From DATARR01 sp044868005 (lineage in GTDB: Bacteria > Acidobacteriota > Thermoanaerobaculia > Multivoradales > UBA5704): a DNA stretch of 64,000 bases. The notes beneath the pieces are model-generated. The model saw nothing but the letters and a program-made list of their open reading frames with translations. It had not been told where the DNA came from and ran no database searches. The stretch covers positions 1 to 64,000 of the forward strand of contig JBIOVX010000245.1 of NCBI GenBank assembly GCA_044868005.1, read 5' to 3'. Within the stretch, counting starts at the first letter, position 1; each line of letters opens with the position of its first letter. The position numbers and the translations under genes were made by a program. Positions 7,682-15,034 of this stretch are shown one piece after another.

Positions 7682-9619
7682 ATGGAGACGATGACCGAAG
7701 CCCTCAGCCTGACTCTGCCCGACGGCTCCGTACGCACGGTGCCGGCAGGGACGACTCCGCTCGAGGTGGCGGCTGCGATCGGACCGCGCCTGGCCAAGGA
7801 CGCCGTGGGCGCCGAGCTCGACGGCCGCAAGATCGACCTGCGCTTGCCGCTGACTCAGGGGGGAGCCTTCCGCATCTTCACCGTCAAGAGCCCGGAGGCG
7901 GGCGAGTTCATCCGCCACAGCGCCGAGCACGTGCTGGCCGACGCCGTCAAGCGCCTGTGGCCGGAGGCCGAGATCGACGCCGGCCGCAAGGACCACACGG
8001 AGAAGTTCCAATACGACTTCCGTTTCCCGCGCGCCTTCACGCCCGAGGACCTGGAGAGGATCGAGGAGCAGATGCGCGAGATCCTCGCCGAGGGCAGCGA
8101 GTTCGAGCGCATCGAGGTCTCGCGCGAGGAGGCCGAGCGCATCTTCCGCGACATGGGCGAGACCCTGAAGGTCGAACGGTTGAAGGAGATCCCCGCCGGC
8201 GAGACGATCACCCTCTACCGCGACGGCCGCTTCACCGACCTCTGCCGCGGGCCGCACGTGCGCAGCCTGGCGCAGATCGGCGCGGTGAAATTGCTCGAGG
8301 CCTCCGGCGTCTACTGGAAGGGGGACGAGGCCAATGAGCGGCTGCAGCGCATCTACGGCACCGCCTTCGCCAGCCGCCAGGAGATGGAGGAATACCTGGA
8401 GCGGCTGGAGCAGGCGCGCGCCCGCGACCACCGGCGGCTGGGCCAGGAGCTGGACCTCTTCAGCTTCAACCCGCTGGCGCCGGCCATGCCCTTCCTGCAT
8501 CCCAAGGGGGCGTCGATCTACAACGCGCTCATCGGCTACGTGCGCGAGCTCAACGCCCGCTACGGCTACGGTGAGGTGATCACGCCGCAGATCCTGGACG
8601 TCGAGCTGTGGAAGACCTCGGGCCACTACGATAACTACGTCGAGAACATGTTCTTCACCGAGGCCGAGGAGCGGCAGATGTCGGTCAAGCCGATGAACTG
8701 CCCGACGCACTGCCTGATCTTCGGCACCCGGCTGCGCTCGTACCGTGACCTGCCCATCCGCTACGCGGACTTCGGCCGGCTGCACCGCTACGAGCGCAGC
8801 GGCGTGACCGCCGGCATGTTCCGCGTGCGCTCGTTCGCCCAGGACGACGCCCACGTCTTCTGCACCGAGGAGCAGATCGAGGGCGCGGTGCTGGCGGCGA
8901 TGGAGATGATCCTGGAGCTCTACGGCACCTTCGGCTTCGAGGACGTGGGTATCGAGCTGTCGACGCGGCCGGAGAAACGGATCGGCTCCGACGCGATGTG
9001 GGACCGCGCCGAAGCAGGCCTGGCGCAGGCGCTCGCGCGCCGCGGCGCCGCCTACCGGGTCAATCCCGGCGACGGCGCCTTCTACGGGCCGAAGATCGAC
9101 TTCCACGTGCGCGACGCGCTGGGCCGGAGCTGGCAGCTCGGCACCATCCAGCTCGACTACCAGATGCCGCAGCGCTTCGGCCTCCTCTACGTGGGAGCCG
9201 ACGGCGCGGAGCACCAGCCGGTGATGATCCACCGCGCCATGATGGGCTCGGTCGAGCGCTTCCTGGCGATCCTCATCGAGCAGACGGCGGGCGCCTTCCC
9301 GCTCTGGCTGGCGCCGGTGCAGGCGGTGGTGCTGCCGGTGTCGGAGAAGTTCGCCGCCTACGGCGAGAAGGTGCGCCAGGCCCTCGCCGAAGCCGGCGTG
9401 CGGAGCGAGCTCGACGACCGCAACGAGAAGCTCGGCTACCGCATCCGCGAGGCGCAGCTCCAGAAGGTGCCGTTCATGCTGGTGGTCGGCGCGCGCGAGG
9501 AGCAGGAGGGCACGGTGGCGGTGCGGCGGCGCGCCGGCGAGGACCTGGGGACGATGGCGTTGGACGTGTTCCTGGCGCGGCTCCGCGGTCTCGTGGCGGC
9601 GCGCAGCCGGGAGCTCTGA
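7682..9619 (+). CDS. thrS: Threonyl-tRNA synthetase
   Basis: Encodes 645 residues, the normal length. Order: N-terminal TGS domain (residues about 5-65), editing domain with HSAEHVLADAVKRL and later a CRGPH motif, class II catalytic core with motif 2 region RYERSGVTAGMFRVRSF, zinc/active-site MNCPTHC, motif 3 (MMGSVERFL), and C-terminal anticodon-binding domain from about 545. It charges tRNA-Thr in the cytoplasm. It heads the thrS-infC-rpmI-rplT-pheST cluster, an arrangement common in bacteria. No convincing T-box or ribosome site was seen upstream. Confidence 0.97.
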   Translation: METMTEALSLTLPDGSVRTVPAGTTPLEVAAAIGPRLAKDAVGAELDGRKIDLRLPLTQGGAFRIFTVKSPEAGEFIRHSAEHVLADAVKRLWPEAEIDAGRKDHTEKFQYDFRFPRAFTPEDLERIEEQMREILAEGSEFERIEVSREEAERIFRDMGETLKVERLKEIPAGETITLYRDGRFTDLCRGPHVRSLAQIGAVKLLEASGVYWKGDEANERLQRIYGTAFASRQEMEEYLERLEQARARDHRRLGQELDLFSFNPLAPAMPFLHPKGASIYNALIGYVRELNARYGYGEVITPQILDVELWKTSGHYDNYVENMFFTEAEERQMSVKPMNCPTHCLIFGTRLRSYRDLPIRYADFGRLHRYERSGVTAGMFRVRSFAQDDAHVFCTEEQIEGAVLAAMEMILELYGTFGFEDVGIELSTRPEKRIGSDAMWDRAEAGLAQALARRGAAYRVNPGDGAFYGPKIDFHVRDALGRSWQLGTIQLDYQMPQRFGLLYVGADGAEHQPVMIHRAMMGSVERFLAILIEQTAGAFPLWLAPVQAVVLPVSEKFAAYGEKVRQALAEAGVRSELDDRNEKLGYRIREAQLQKVPFMLVVGAREEQEGTVAVRRRAGEDLGTMALDVFLARLRGLVAARSREL

Positions 9620-9637
9620 ACACTTTTAGAAAGGAGA

Positions 9638-9694
9638 ATGGATCTGAACACTACACTACGGGCACAAGCTCGACGCTCTGAGGGGGTGAGCTAG
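9638..9694 (+). CDS. Possible 18-codon upstream ORF in the infC leader
   Basis: ATG at 9638 opens MDLNTTLRAQARRSEGVS and stops two bases before the ATC start of infC. AAAGGAG directly precedes it, but the spacing to ATG is only one base, which is poor; CTG at 9644 would be better spaced. If translated, it could couple ribosomes to the weak infC start. Low confidence. Confidence 0.25.
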   Translation: MDLNTTLRAQARRSEGVS

Positions 9695-9696
9695 CC

Positions 9697-10233
9697 ATCG
9701 ACAAGGCAACGCGGATCAACGAGCGCATCCGGGTGCGCGAGGTGCGGCTGGTGGACGCCGACGGCTCGCAGGCCGGCATCGTGCCGGTGGAGGAGGCGCT
9801 GCGGCGGGCCCAGGAGGCTGCCCTCGACCTCGTGGAGGTGGCGCCGACGGCCAAGCCGCCGGTGTGCCGCATCATGGACTTCGGCAAGTTCCTCTACGAG
9901 CAGAAGAAGAAGGCCCACGAGTCGAAGAAGAAGCAGAAGATCATCCACGTCAAGGAAGTCAAGTTCCGCCCCAACATCGACGAGCACGACTATGACTTCA
10001 AGCTCAAGAACGCCCTCCGCTTCCTGGGCGACGGCGACAAGGTGAAGGCCACCGTCCAGTTCCGCGGCCGCGAGATGGCGCGCCAGGACCTCGGCCACAA
10101 GCTGCTCAAGCGCTTCGAGGCGGACCTGGGAGAGCATGGAGTGCTAGAATCCTCGCCCGAGATGGCCGGCAACCGGATGCACGTCATCTTCGGTCCGCCG
10201 CGCCACGGGGGAGCCAAGAAAGCCGCCACCTGA
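9697..10233 (+). CDS. infC: Translation initiation factor IF-3 (ATC start)
   Basis: The conserved N-terminus IDKATRINERIRVREVRL begins at ATC 9697; the first ATG/GTG/TTG in frame (GTG 9733) would remove part of the N-terminal domain. AGGGGGTGAG (9680-9689) is the ribosome site. AUU/AUC/AUA starts are a known trait of infC and underlie autoregulation, because IF-3 rejects its own non-AUG start codon. Domains: N domain to about residue 80, basic linker (YEQKKKAHESKKKQK), C domain with MAGNRMHVIFGP. It binds the 30S subunit. Confidence 0.95.
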   Translation: MDKATRINERIRVREVRLVDADGSQAGIVPVEEALRRAQEAALDLVEVAPTAKPPVCRIMDFGKFLYEQKKKAHESKKKQKIIHVKEVKFRPNIDEHDYDFKLKNALRFLGDGDKVKATVQFRGREMARQDLGHKLLKRFEADLGEHGVLESSPEMAGNRMHVIFGPPRHGGAKKAAT

Positions 10234-10289
10234 CCCCGCAGGGGGGTCGGGAGGCGCAGGAATTCGGTCCACACCGATCCGCGTTCCGT

Positions 10290-10311
10290 GGGGCACAGCC
10301 TGCTGTGCCCC
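10290..10311 (+). promoter_or_regulatory. Perfect hairpin between infC and rpmI
   Basis: GGGGCACAG / CTGTGCCCC, 9-bp stem with loop CCTG. A TTTTT run follows only 16 bases later (10328-10332), so it is not a textbook terminator. It sits where several bacteria carry the L20 autoregulatory leader, but no pseudoknot was demonstrated. Confidence 0.5.
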
Positions 10312-10352
10312 TCGAACGGCGGGTCTGTTTTTCGCGAAGAAAGGAGCCGGCC

Positions 10353-10547
10353 TTGCCGAAGCAGAAGACGCACAAGGGGGCCGCGAAGCGTTTCAAGGTC
10401 ACAGGCACTGGCAAGGTGACGCGTCACCAGGCGATGCACAGCCACATGCTGACCTCGAAGACCACCAAGAGGAAGCGCCATCTGCGCAAGTCCACGGCGG
10501 TCTCGCCCGCTTTCGCCGGCACGCTCAAAGAGATGCTGCACACGTAA
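10353..10547 (+). CDS. rpmI: 50S ribosomal protein L35
   Basis: 64 residues beginning MPKQKTHKGAAKRFKVTGTG, highly basic, standard length. Start is TTG at 10353 with AAAGGAG 7 bases upstream; a GTG at 10305 gives a 16-residue extension not found in L35 and is rejected. Component of the large ribosomal subunit; gene order infC-rpmI-rplT is the usual one. Confidence 0.95.
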   Translation: MPKQKTHKGAAKRFKVTGTGKVTRHQAMHSHMLTSKTTKRKRHLRKSTAVSPAFAGTLKEMLHT

Positions 10548-10551
10548 AAAC

Positions 10552-10577
10552 GGCCCGGCCCCGTTGCAGGGGCGGCC
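10552..10577 (+). promoter_or_regulatory. GC-rich hairpin between rpmI and rplT
   Basis: GGCC..GGCCCC and GGGGC..GGCC can pair around GTTGCA just after the rpmI stop. No U-tract follows. The 168-base gap holds nothing else recognisable apart from the rplT ribosome site; the hairpin may set RNA stability between the two genes. Confidence 0.35.
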
Positions 10578-10716
10578 ACACCACAAATTACGGCGCCCGG
10601 CGGGAAGGACCTGCCCCCGGAGCCGCGGCCCCCGGCAGCCGGCCCTGATCGGCGCCGCGCGGGCCCCTGACCGCTCCCCCCTCCCACCGAGGCGGAGCAG
10701 AAACGAGGTTCGAGAG

Positions 10717-11118
10717 ATGGCACGTGTCAAGCGCGGCAGCAAGCGCGTCCAGAAACGGAAGAAGATCCTCAAGCTCGCCAGCGGCTACTACGGCACCAAG
10801 TCGAAGAGCCACCGCATCGCCAAGCAGGCCGTCGACAAGTCGCTCGGCTTCGCCTATCGCGACCGCCGGCAGAAGAAGCGGCAGATCCGCAGCCTGTGGA
10901 TCGTGCGCATCAACGCCGCCGCCCGCCTGCACGGGCTCTCCTACAGCCGCCTGATCGCCGGCCTGAAAGCCGCCGGTTCGCTGCTCGACCGCAAGGTGCT
11001 GGCCGACCTCGCCGTCGCCGACCCGCAGGGTTTCGCGGGCATCGCGGAGATGGCGAAGTCGGCGCTCGACGAGGGCCAGGGCGGCAGCGGTCTTACGGCG
11101 GCGCCCGCGGAGGGGTAA
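10717..11118 (+). CDS. rplT: 50S ribosomal protein L20
   Basis: 133 residues from ATG 10717: MARVKRGSKRVQKRKKILKL, with the usual RNA-binding basic N-terminus and a globular domain containing LWIVRINAAARLHGLSYS. The tail after about residue 115 (DEGQGGSGLTAAPAEG) is longer and less conserved than typical. In many bacteria L20 represses this operon by binding its leader. Stop is 1 base before the pheS GTG. Confidence 0.95.
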   Translation: MARVKRGSKRVQKRKKILKLASGYYGTKSKSHRIAKQAVDKSLGFAYRDRRQKKRQIRSLWIVRINAAARLHGLSYSRLIAGLKAAGSLLDRKVLADLAVADPQGFAGIAEMAKSALDEGQGGSGLTAAPAEG

Positions 11119-11119
11119 G

Positions 11120-12175
11120 GTGAGCGTCGCCGGCGGCGCCCCTCCTCAGACGGTTGCCCAATTGGAGGATCTGGGCGGCCAGTTCGAGAAGGACTGCGGG
11201 GACGTCAAGGACCGCAAAGACTGGGAGGCTCTGCGCGTCCGGTGGGCAGGGCGCAAACAGGGAATCCTGCGCGCGCTGCTCGACGGGATTCGAAATGTCG
11301 AGCCCCAGGAGAGGCGCGCCTACGGCGAGGCCGTCAACCGCCTCAAGGAGCACGTCGAACGCCGCCTCGCCGAGCTCGACGAGGCCTTGTCCGCGCAGGA
11401 GCAGGAGGCCGCCCGCCGCGCCGCCGCCGTGGACGTCACCCTGCCCGGCCGGCGGCCCGCCCTGGGGAGCATCCATCCGGTTTCGCTGGTCATCCGCGAG
11501 ATGGAGGCGATCTTCGCCGAGATGGGCTACAGCGTCGCCGAGGGCCCCGAGGTCGAGGACGACTACCACAACTTCCAGGCCCTGAACTTCCCGCCGGACC
11601 ATCCGGCGCGCGATACGCAGGACACGTTCTTCCTGGAGAACGGCCTGCTGCTGCGCACCCACACCTCGCCGGTGCAGATCCGCACCATGCTGGCGAGGAA
11701 GCCGCCCATCCGCGTCATCTGTCCCGGCCGGGTCTACCGCAACGACAACGACTTGCGGCACTCGCCGATGTTCCACCAGGTGGAAGGCCTGGCGGTGGCG
11801 GAGGGGATCACCGTAGGCCACCTCAAGGGCACTCTCCTCGCCTTCATGCGGCGGCTGTTCACGCCGGACGTCGAGATCCGCCTGCGGCCGAGCTTCTTTC
11901 CCTTCACCGAGCCTTCGGCCGAGATGGACGTCTCCTGCCAGAACTGCAAGGGCAAGGGGTGCGAGGTCTGCTCCGGCTCCGGCTGGATGGAGATCCTCGG
12001 CTGCGGCATGGTCGATCCCCGCGTGCTCGAGGAGTGCGGCATCGATCCGGACGTCTACTCCGGCTTCGCCTTCGGCATGGGCCCCGACCGGGTGGCGATG
12101 AACCGTTACGGCATCTCCAACATCCGCCTGCTGTTCGACAACGACGAGCGGCTGCTGCGGCAGGTGCGGGGCTGA
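11120..12175 (+). CDS. pheS: Phenylalanyl-tRNA synthetase alpha subunit
   Basis: 351 residues from GTG 11120. N-terminal coiled-coil (about 1-90), then class II core: HPVSLVIREMEAIFAEMGY, HTSPVQIRTM, and a cysteine-bearing insertion (CQNCKGKGCEVCSGSGWMEI) that is normal for this subunit, ending FGMGPDRVAMNRYGI. Forms the (alpha-beta)2 enzyme with the next gene; start overlaps none, but pheT overlaps its stop by one base (TGATG), indicating coupling. Confidence 0.96.
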   Translation: MSVAGGAPPQTVAQLEDLGGQFEKDCGDVKDRKDWEALRVRWAGRKQGILRALLDGIRNVEPQERRAYGEAVNRLKEHVERRLAELDEALSAQEQEAARRAAAVDVTLPGRRPALGSIHPVSLVIREMEAIFAEMGYSVAEGPEVEDDYHNFQALNFPPDHPARDTQDTFFLENGLLLRTHTSPVQIRTMLARKPPIRVICPGRVYRNDNDLRHSPMFHQVEGLAVAEGITVGHLKGTLLAFMRRLFTPDVEIRLRPSFFPFTEPSAEMDVSCQNCKGKGCEVCSGSGWMEILGCGMVDPRVLEECGIDPDVYSGFAFGMGPDRVAMNRYGISNIRLLFDNDERLLRQVRG

Positions 12176-14235
12176 TGGAATTCTCCACGCGCTGGCTCGC
12201 CGAGTACGTCGATCTGCCGGAGGGCGCCAAGGATCTCCAGCGGCGGCTGACGGAGGCCGGGCTGAACGTCGAGGGCCTCGCGGTCCACGACGGCGATACG
12301 GTGCTCGACGTGGACGTCACCAGCAACCGGCCGGACTGCATGAATCACTTCGGGCTGGCGCGGGAGGTCTCGGTGCTCTACGGCCGGCCGCTGCGCCGGC
12401 CGCCGGCCGCTCCCGCGGAGGTGGATGAGCGGACCGCGGACGCCGCCCGCATCGTCATCGAAGATCTCGCGGGCTGTCCGCGTTTCGCGGCGCGGGTGGT
12501 GCGCGGGGTGCGCGTCGGTCCCAGCCCGGATTGGCTGCGCCGGCGCCTGAAAGCGATCGGCCAGCGCTCGATCAACAACGTGGTGGACGTCACCAACTTC
12601 GTGCTCTGGGAGCTGGGCCAGCCGCTCCACGCCTACGATCTCGCCAAGGTCGCCGGCGGCACGCTGGTGGCGCGCCGGGCGCGGCCGGGCGAGCGGCTGG
12701 TCACGTTGGACGGCCAGGAGCGCCGGCTCGATCCCGAGGTGCTGGTGATCGCCGACGCCGAGAAGCCGGTCGGCCTCGCCGGCGTCATGGGCGGGCTGGA
12801 CAGCGAGGTCACCGGCTCGACGCGCGACGTGCTCATCGAAGGCGCCCATTTCGACCGCCGGGCGGTGCGCATCACCGGCAAGCGCTTCGGCCTGCACACG
12901 GACGCCAAGCACCGCTTCGAGCGCGGCGCGGACCCTGAGATCTGTCCCGAGGCGGTGAGCCGCGCCGCGGCCCTCATCGCCGAGCTGGCGGGCGGCACGG
13001 TGCTCGCCGGCGTCATCGACGAGCGCGACACGGCGCGGGACTGGACGCGCCGGGGCCGCATCGACCTCGCGAAGCTCGACGCTTTCGCCGGCGCCGAAAT
13101 CGACCCGGCCGACTCCGAGCGCTGGCTCACCGGCCTCGGCTTCGGCGTGGACCGCGCGGGCGGCAACGGCGTTTGGAGCGTCACCGTGCCCTCCTGGCGC
13201 TACTACGATTTCCAGCCGCGGCCGGAGCCGCCGCACGAGGTCTACCCGCAGGACGTGTATGAAGAGGTGATCCGGATCTTCGGGTTCGAGAGGATCGCCG
13301 CCGCCCTGCCGGGCATCCCGGGCGCGGACGCGCCGAAGCCGGAGAACCAGATCCGCCGCGAGCGGCTGCGCCGGCAGCTCGCCGCCTCCGGCTACGCCGA
13401 GACGGTCCACTTCGCCTTCCTCGATCCGGCGCGCGCCGCCGTCCTGCCTAGCCTGCGGCCGGAGGCGAAGCCCATCCGCCTGGCCAACCCGCTCTCCGAG
13501 CAGTACTCGGTGCTGCGGCGCTCGCTGGCGCCGAACCTGGCGGAGACCGCGCGCTTCAACCAGCGGCGCGGCCTCGCCGCGGTGCGCATCTTCGAGATCG
13601 CCACCGTCTTCTTCGAGACCGCGGAGGGCGGGCTGCCGGACCAGCCCGAGCACGTGGCCCTCGCCTGCGGCGGCCGGCTCGGCAATGCCTGGGAGCGGGA
13701 GGTGGATCTCGACCTCTTCGACCTCAAGGGAGCGGTGGAGGCGCTGGCCGAAACCTTCGGCGTGCGCCTGGACGTCCGTCCCGCCGATCTGCCGGGCCTG
13801 CTGGCCGGCAACGCCGCCGAGCTGCTGCGAGACGGCCAGGTGGTGGGCTGGTTCGGCCGCGTCGAAGAGGAGGAGGGCTATCCCCTCTACGTGGCCGAGC
13901 TGGCGACCGACGCCCTGGCCGGCGGCGAGGTGGGTCTGGAGGTGGATCTGCCCTCCCGCTTCCCGGGCATCTCGGCCGACTTCACGCTCACGCATCCTCT
14001 CGACACTCCCTGGGCGGAGATCGACCGCGCCGTCGCCGAGCAGGCGCCGCCGGAGCTCGTCTCCTGGCGGCTCAAGGTGCGCTACCGCGGTCCCGGCGTG
14101 CCCGACCGCGCGGTCAACACCACCATCTCGTTCGAGTACAACGCGCGCGAGCGTTCGCTGACCCAGGAGGAGGTCAACGCCCTGCAGCTTGGCCTCAATG
14201 ACAAGCTCACCGCCCGTTTCGGCTGGAAAGGATAG
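12175..14235 (+). CDS. pheT: Phenylalanyl-tRNA synthetase beta subunit, short form
   Basis: 686 residues against about 790-800 in E. coli. The opening MEFSTRWLAEYVDL runs at residue 40 straight into VLDVDVTSNRPDCMNHFGLAREV, so the EMAP-II-like tRNA-binding OB domain normally inserted there is absent. B3/B4 editing, B5 and catalytic-like domains and the C-terminal ferredoxin-like anticodon-binding domain (SADFTLTHPLDTPWAEIDRA onward) are present. It should still assemble with PheS. Confidence 0.95.
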   Translation: MEFSTRWLAEYVDLPEGAKDLQRRLTEAGLNVEGLAVHDGDTVLDVDVTSNRPDCMNHFGLAREVSVLYGRPLRRPPAAPAEVDERTADAARIVIEDLAGCPRFAARVVRGVRVGPSPDWLRRRLKAIGQRSINNVVDVTNFVLWELGQPLHAYDLAKVAGGTLVARRARPGERLVTLDGQERRLDPEVLVIADAEKPVGLAGVMGGLDSEVTGSTRDVLIEGAHFDRRAVRITGKRFGLHTDAKHRFERGADPEICPEAVSRAAALIAELAGGTVLAGVIDERDTARDWTRRGRIDLAKLDAFAGAEIDPADSERWLTGLGFGVDRAGGNGVWSVTVPSWRYYDFQPRPEPPHEVYPQDVYEEVIRIFGFERIAAALPGIPGADAPKPENQIRRERLRRQLAASGYAETVHFAFLDPARAAVLPSLRPEAKPIRLANPLSEQYSVLRRSLAPNLAETARFNQRRGLAAVRIFEIATVFFETAEGGLPDQPEHVALACGGRLGNAWEREVDLDLFDLKGAVEALAETFGVRLDVRPADLPGLLAGNAAELLRDGQVVGWFGRVEEEEGYPLYVAELATDALAGGEVGLEVDLPSRFPGISADFTLTHPLDTPWAEIDRAVAEQAPPELVSWRLKVRYRGPGVPDRAVNTTISFEYNARERSLTQEEVNALQLGLNDKLTARFGWKG

Positions 14236-14243
14236 GCGCCGCC

Positions 14244-14597
14244 GTGGACATCGAATGGCTGGACGGTCTGGAGACCCGGGTGCGCGAGGCTGTCGTGCGT
14301 CTGGGGGAGCTGGGGGAGGAGAACCGCTCGCTGCGCGCGCAGATCAAGACCCTCGAGACCCGCCTCGCCGCGGCCTCGACGCCCGCCGCCGAGCCGGACG
14401 GATCCGCAGAGCCTGACGAGGAGCTGGAAAACCTCCGCGCCCACATCCGCGATCTCGAAGAGCAGCTCGCCGCCGCCGAGACCGAGCGTGCCGAAGCCGC
14501 CGCCGCGGCGAAAAGCTGGGAGATCGAGCGCGAGGAGGTGAGGCGGCGGGTGGAGGGTCTGGTGGAGCGGCTGGAGGGGTTGGCGGAGGGGGAATAG
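14244..14597 (+). CDS. Coiled-coil protein, possibly ZapB-like
   Basis: 117 residues from GTG 14244, with GGAAAGGATAGG just upstream. Almost the whole chain is heptad-like coiled coil (LETRVREAVVRLGELGEEN, ALEEQ-type repeats), interrupted by a Ser/Pro-rich segment near residues 45-60. Length, acidity and position after pheT resemble cell-division coiled-coil proteins of the ZapB kind, but no zapA follows. It starts 8 bases after pheT and is likely the last gene of the operon. Confidence 0.7.
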   Translation: MDIEWLDGLETRVREAVVRLGELGEENRSLRAQIKTLETRLAAASTPAAEPDGSAEPDEELENLRAHIRDLEEQLAAAETERAEAAAAAKSWEIEREEVRRRVEGLVERLEGLAEGE

Positions 14598-14629
14598 ATC
14601 AAATCCGGAACGCTCGAGAATCCTTCCTA

Positions 14630-14682
14630 TTGACATTCGATACGAACCGCTGTTATCCTCCTATCGACGCTCGATAGGAGGA
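14630..14682 (+). promoter_or_regulatory. padR promoter with a perfect 12-bp inverted-repeat operator
   Basis: TTGACA (14630-14635), 17 bases, TTATCC (14653-14658). TCCTCCTATCGA / TCGATAGGAGGA with a 3-base CGC centre (14656-14682) is a perfect 12-3-12 dyad. It overlaps the -10 and includes the ribosome site of padR, so protein binding or an RNA hairpin would both block expression. Confidence 0.7.
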
Positions 14683-14686
14683 GTCC

Positions 14687-15019
14687 GTGAACGAGGAAAA
14701 AACCGAGCTGTTACAGGGCACCCTGGACCTGCTGATCCTGAAGGCGGTCACCCTGGGGAGGAATCACGGCCTGGGGATCTCCCGCCGCATCGAGCAGATC
14801 ACCCAGGAGACGTTCCAGGTGAAGCCCGGTTCGCTGTTCCCGGCGCTCCACCGTCTCGAGGAGAGCGGCTTCCTCAAGGCGGAGTGGGGCGAGTCGGAGA
14901 ACAACCGCCGCGCCAAGTTCTACCAACTGACGCCCGCCGGGCGGCGGCGGCTGGAGATCGAGAAACAGAGTTGGGAGCGCGTCGTCGTCGCCATCGCGCA
15001 CGCGCTCGCGGCCACCTAG
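14687..15019 (+). CDS. PadR family transcriptional regulator
   Basis: 110 residues from GTG 14687, ribosome site TAGGAGGA. Winged-helix PadR fold: ELLQGTLDLLILKAV, then recognition helix region and VKPGSLFPALHRLEESGFL, then wing NNRRAKFYQLTPAGRR. No effector domain. PadR genes of this size adjoin ADOP permease genes throughout the Acidobacteriota. Autorepression through the dyad overlapping its own promoter is likely. Confidence 0.93.
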   Translation: MNEEKTELLQGTLDLLILKAVTLGRNHGLGISRRIEQITQETFQVKPGSLFPALHRLEESGFLKAEWGESENNRRAKFYQLTPAGRRRLEIEKQSWERVVVAIAHALAAT

Positions 15020-15034
15020 CGACGAGGAGGACGT

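Noticed and set aside
10290..10311. Rho-independent terminator after infC
   Set aside because: The stem is perfect but the T-run starts 16 bases later, and the downstream ribosomal genes are expected on the same transcript.
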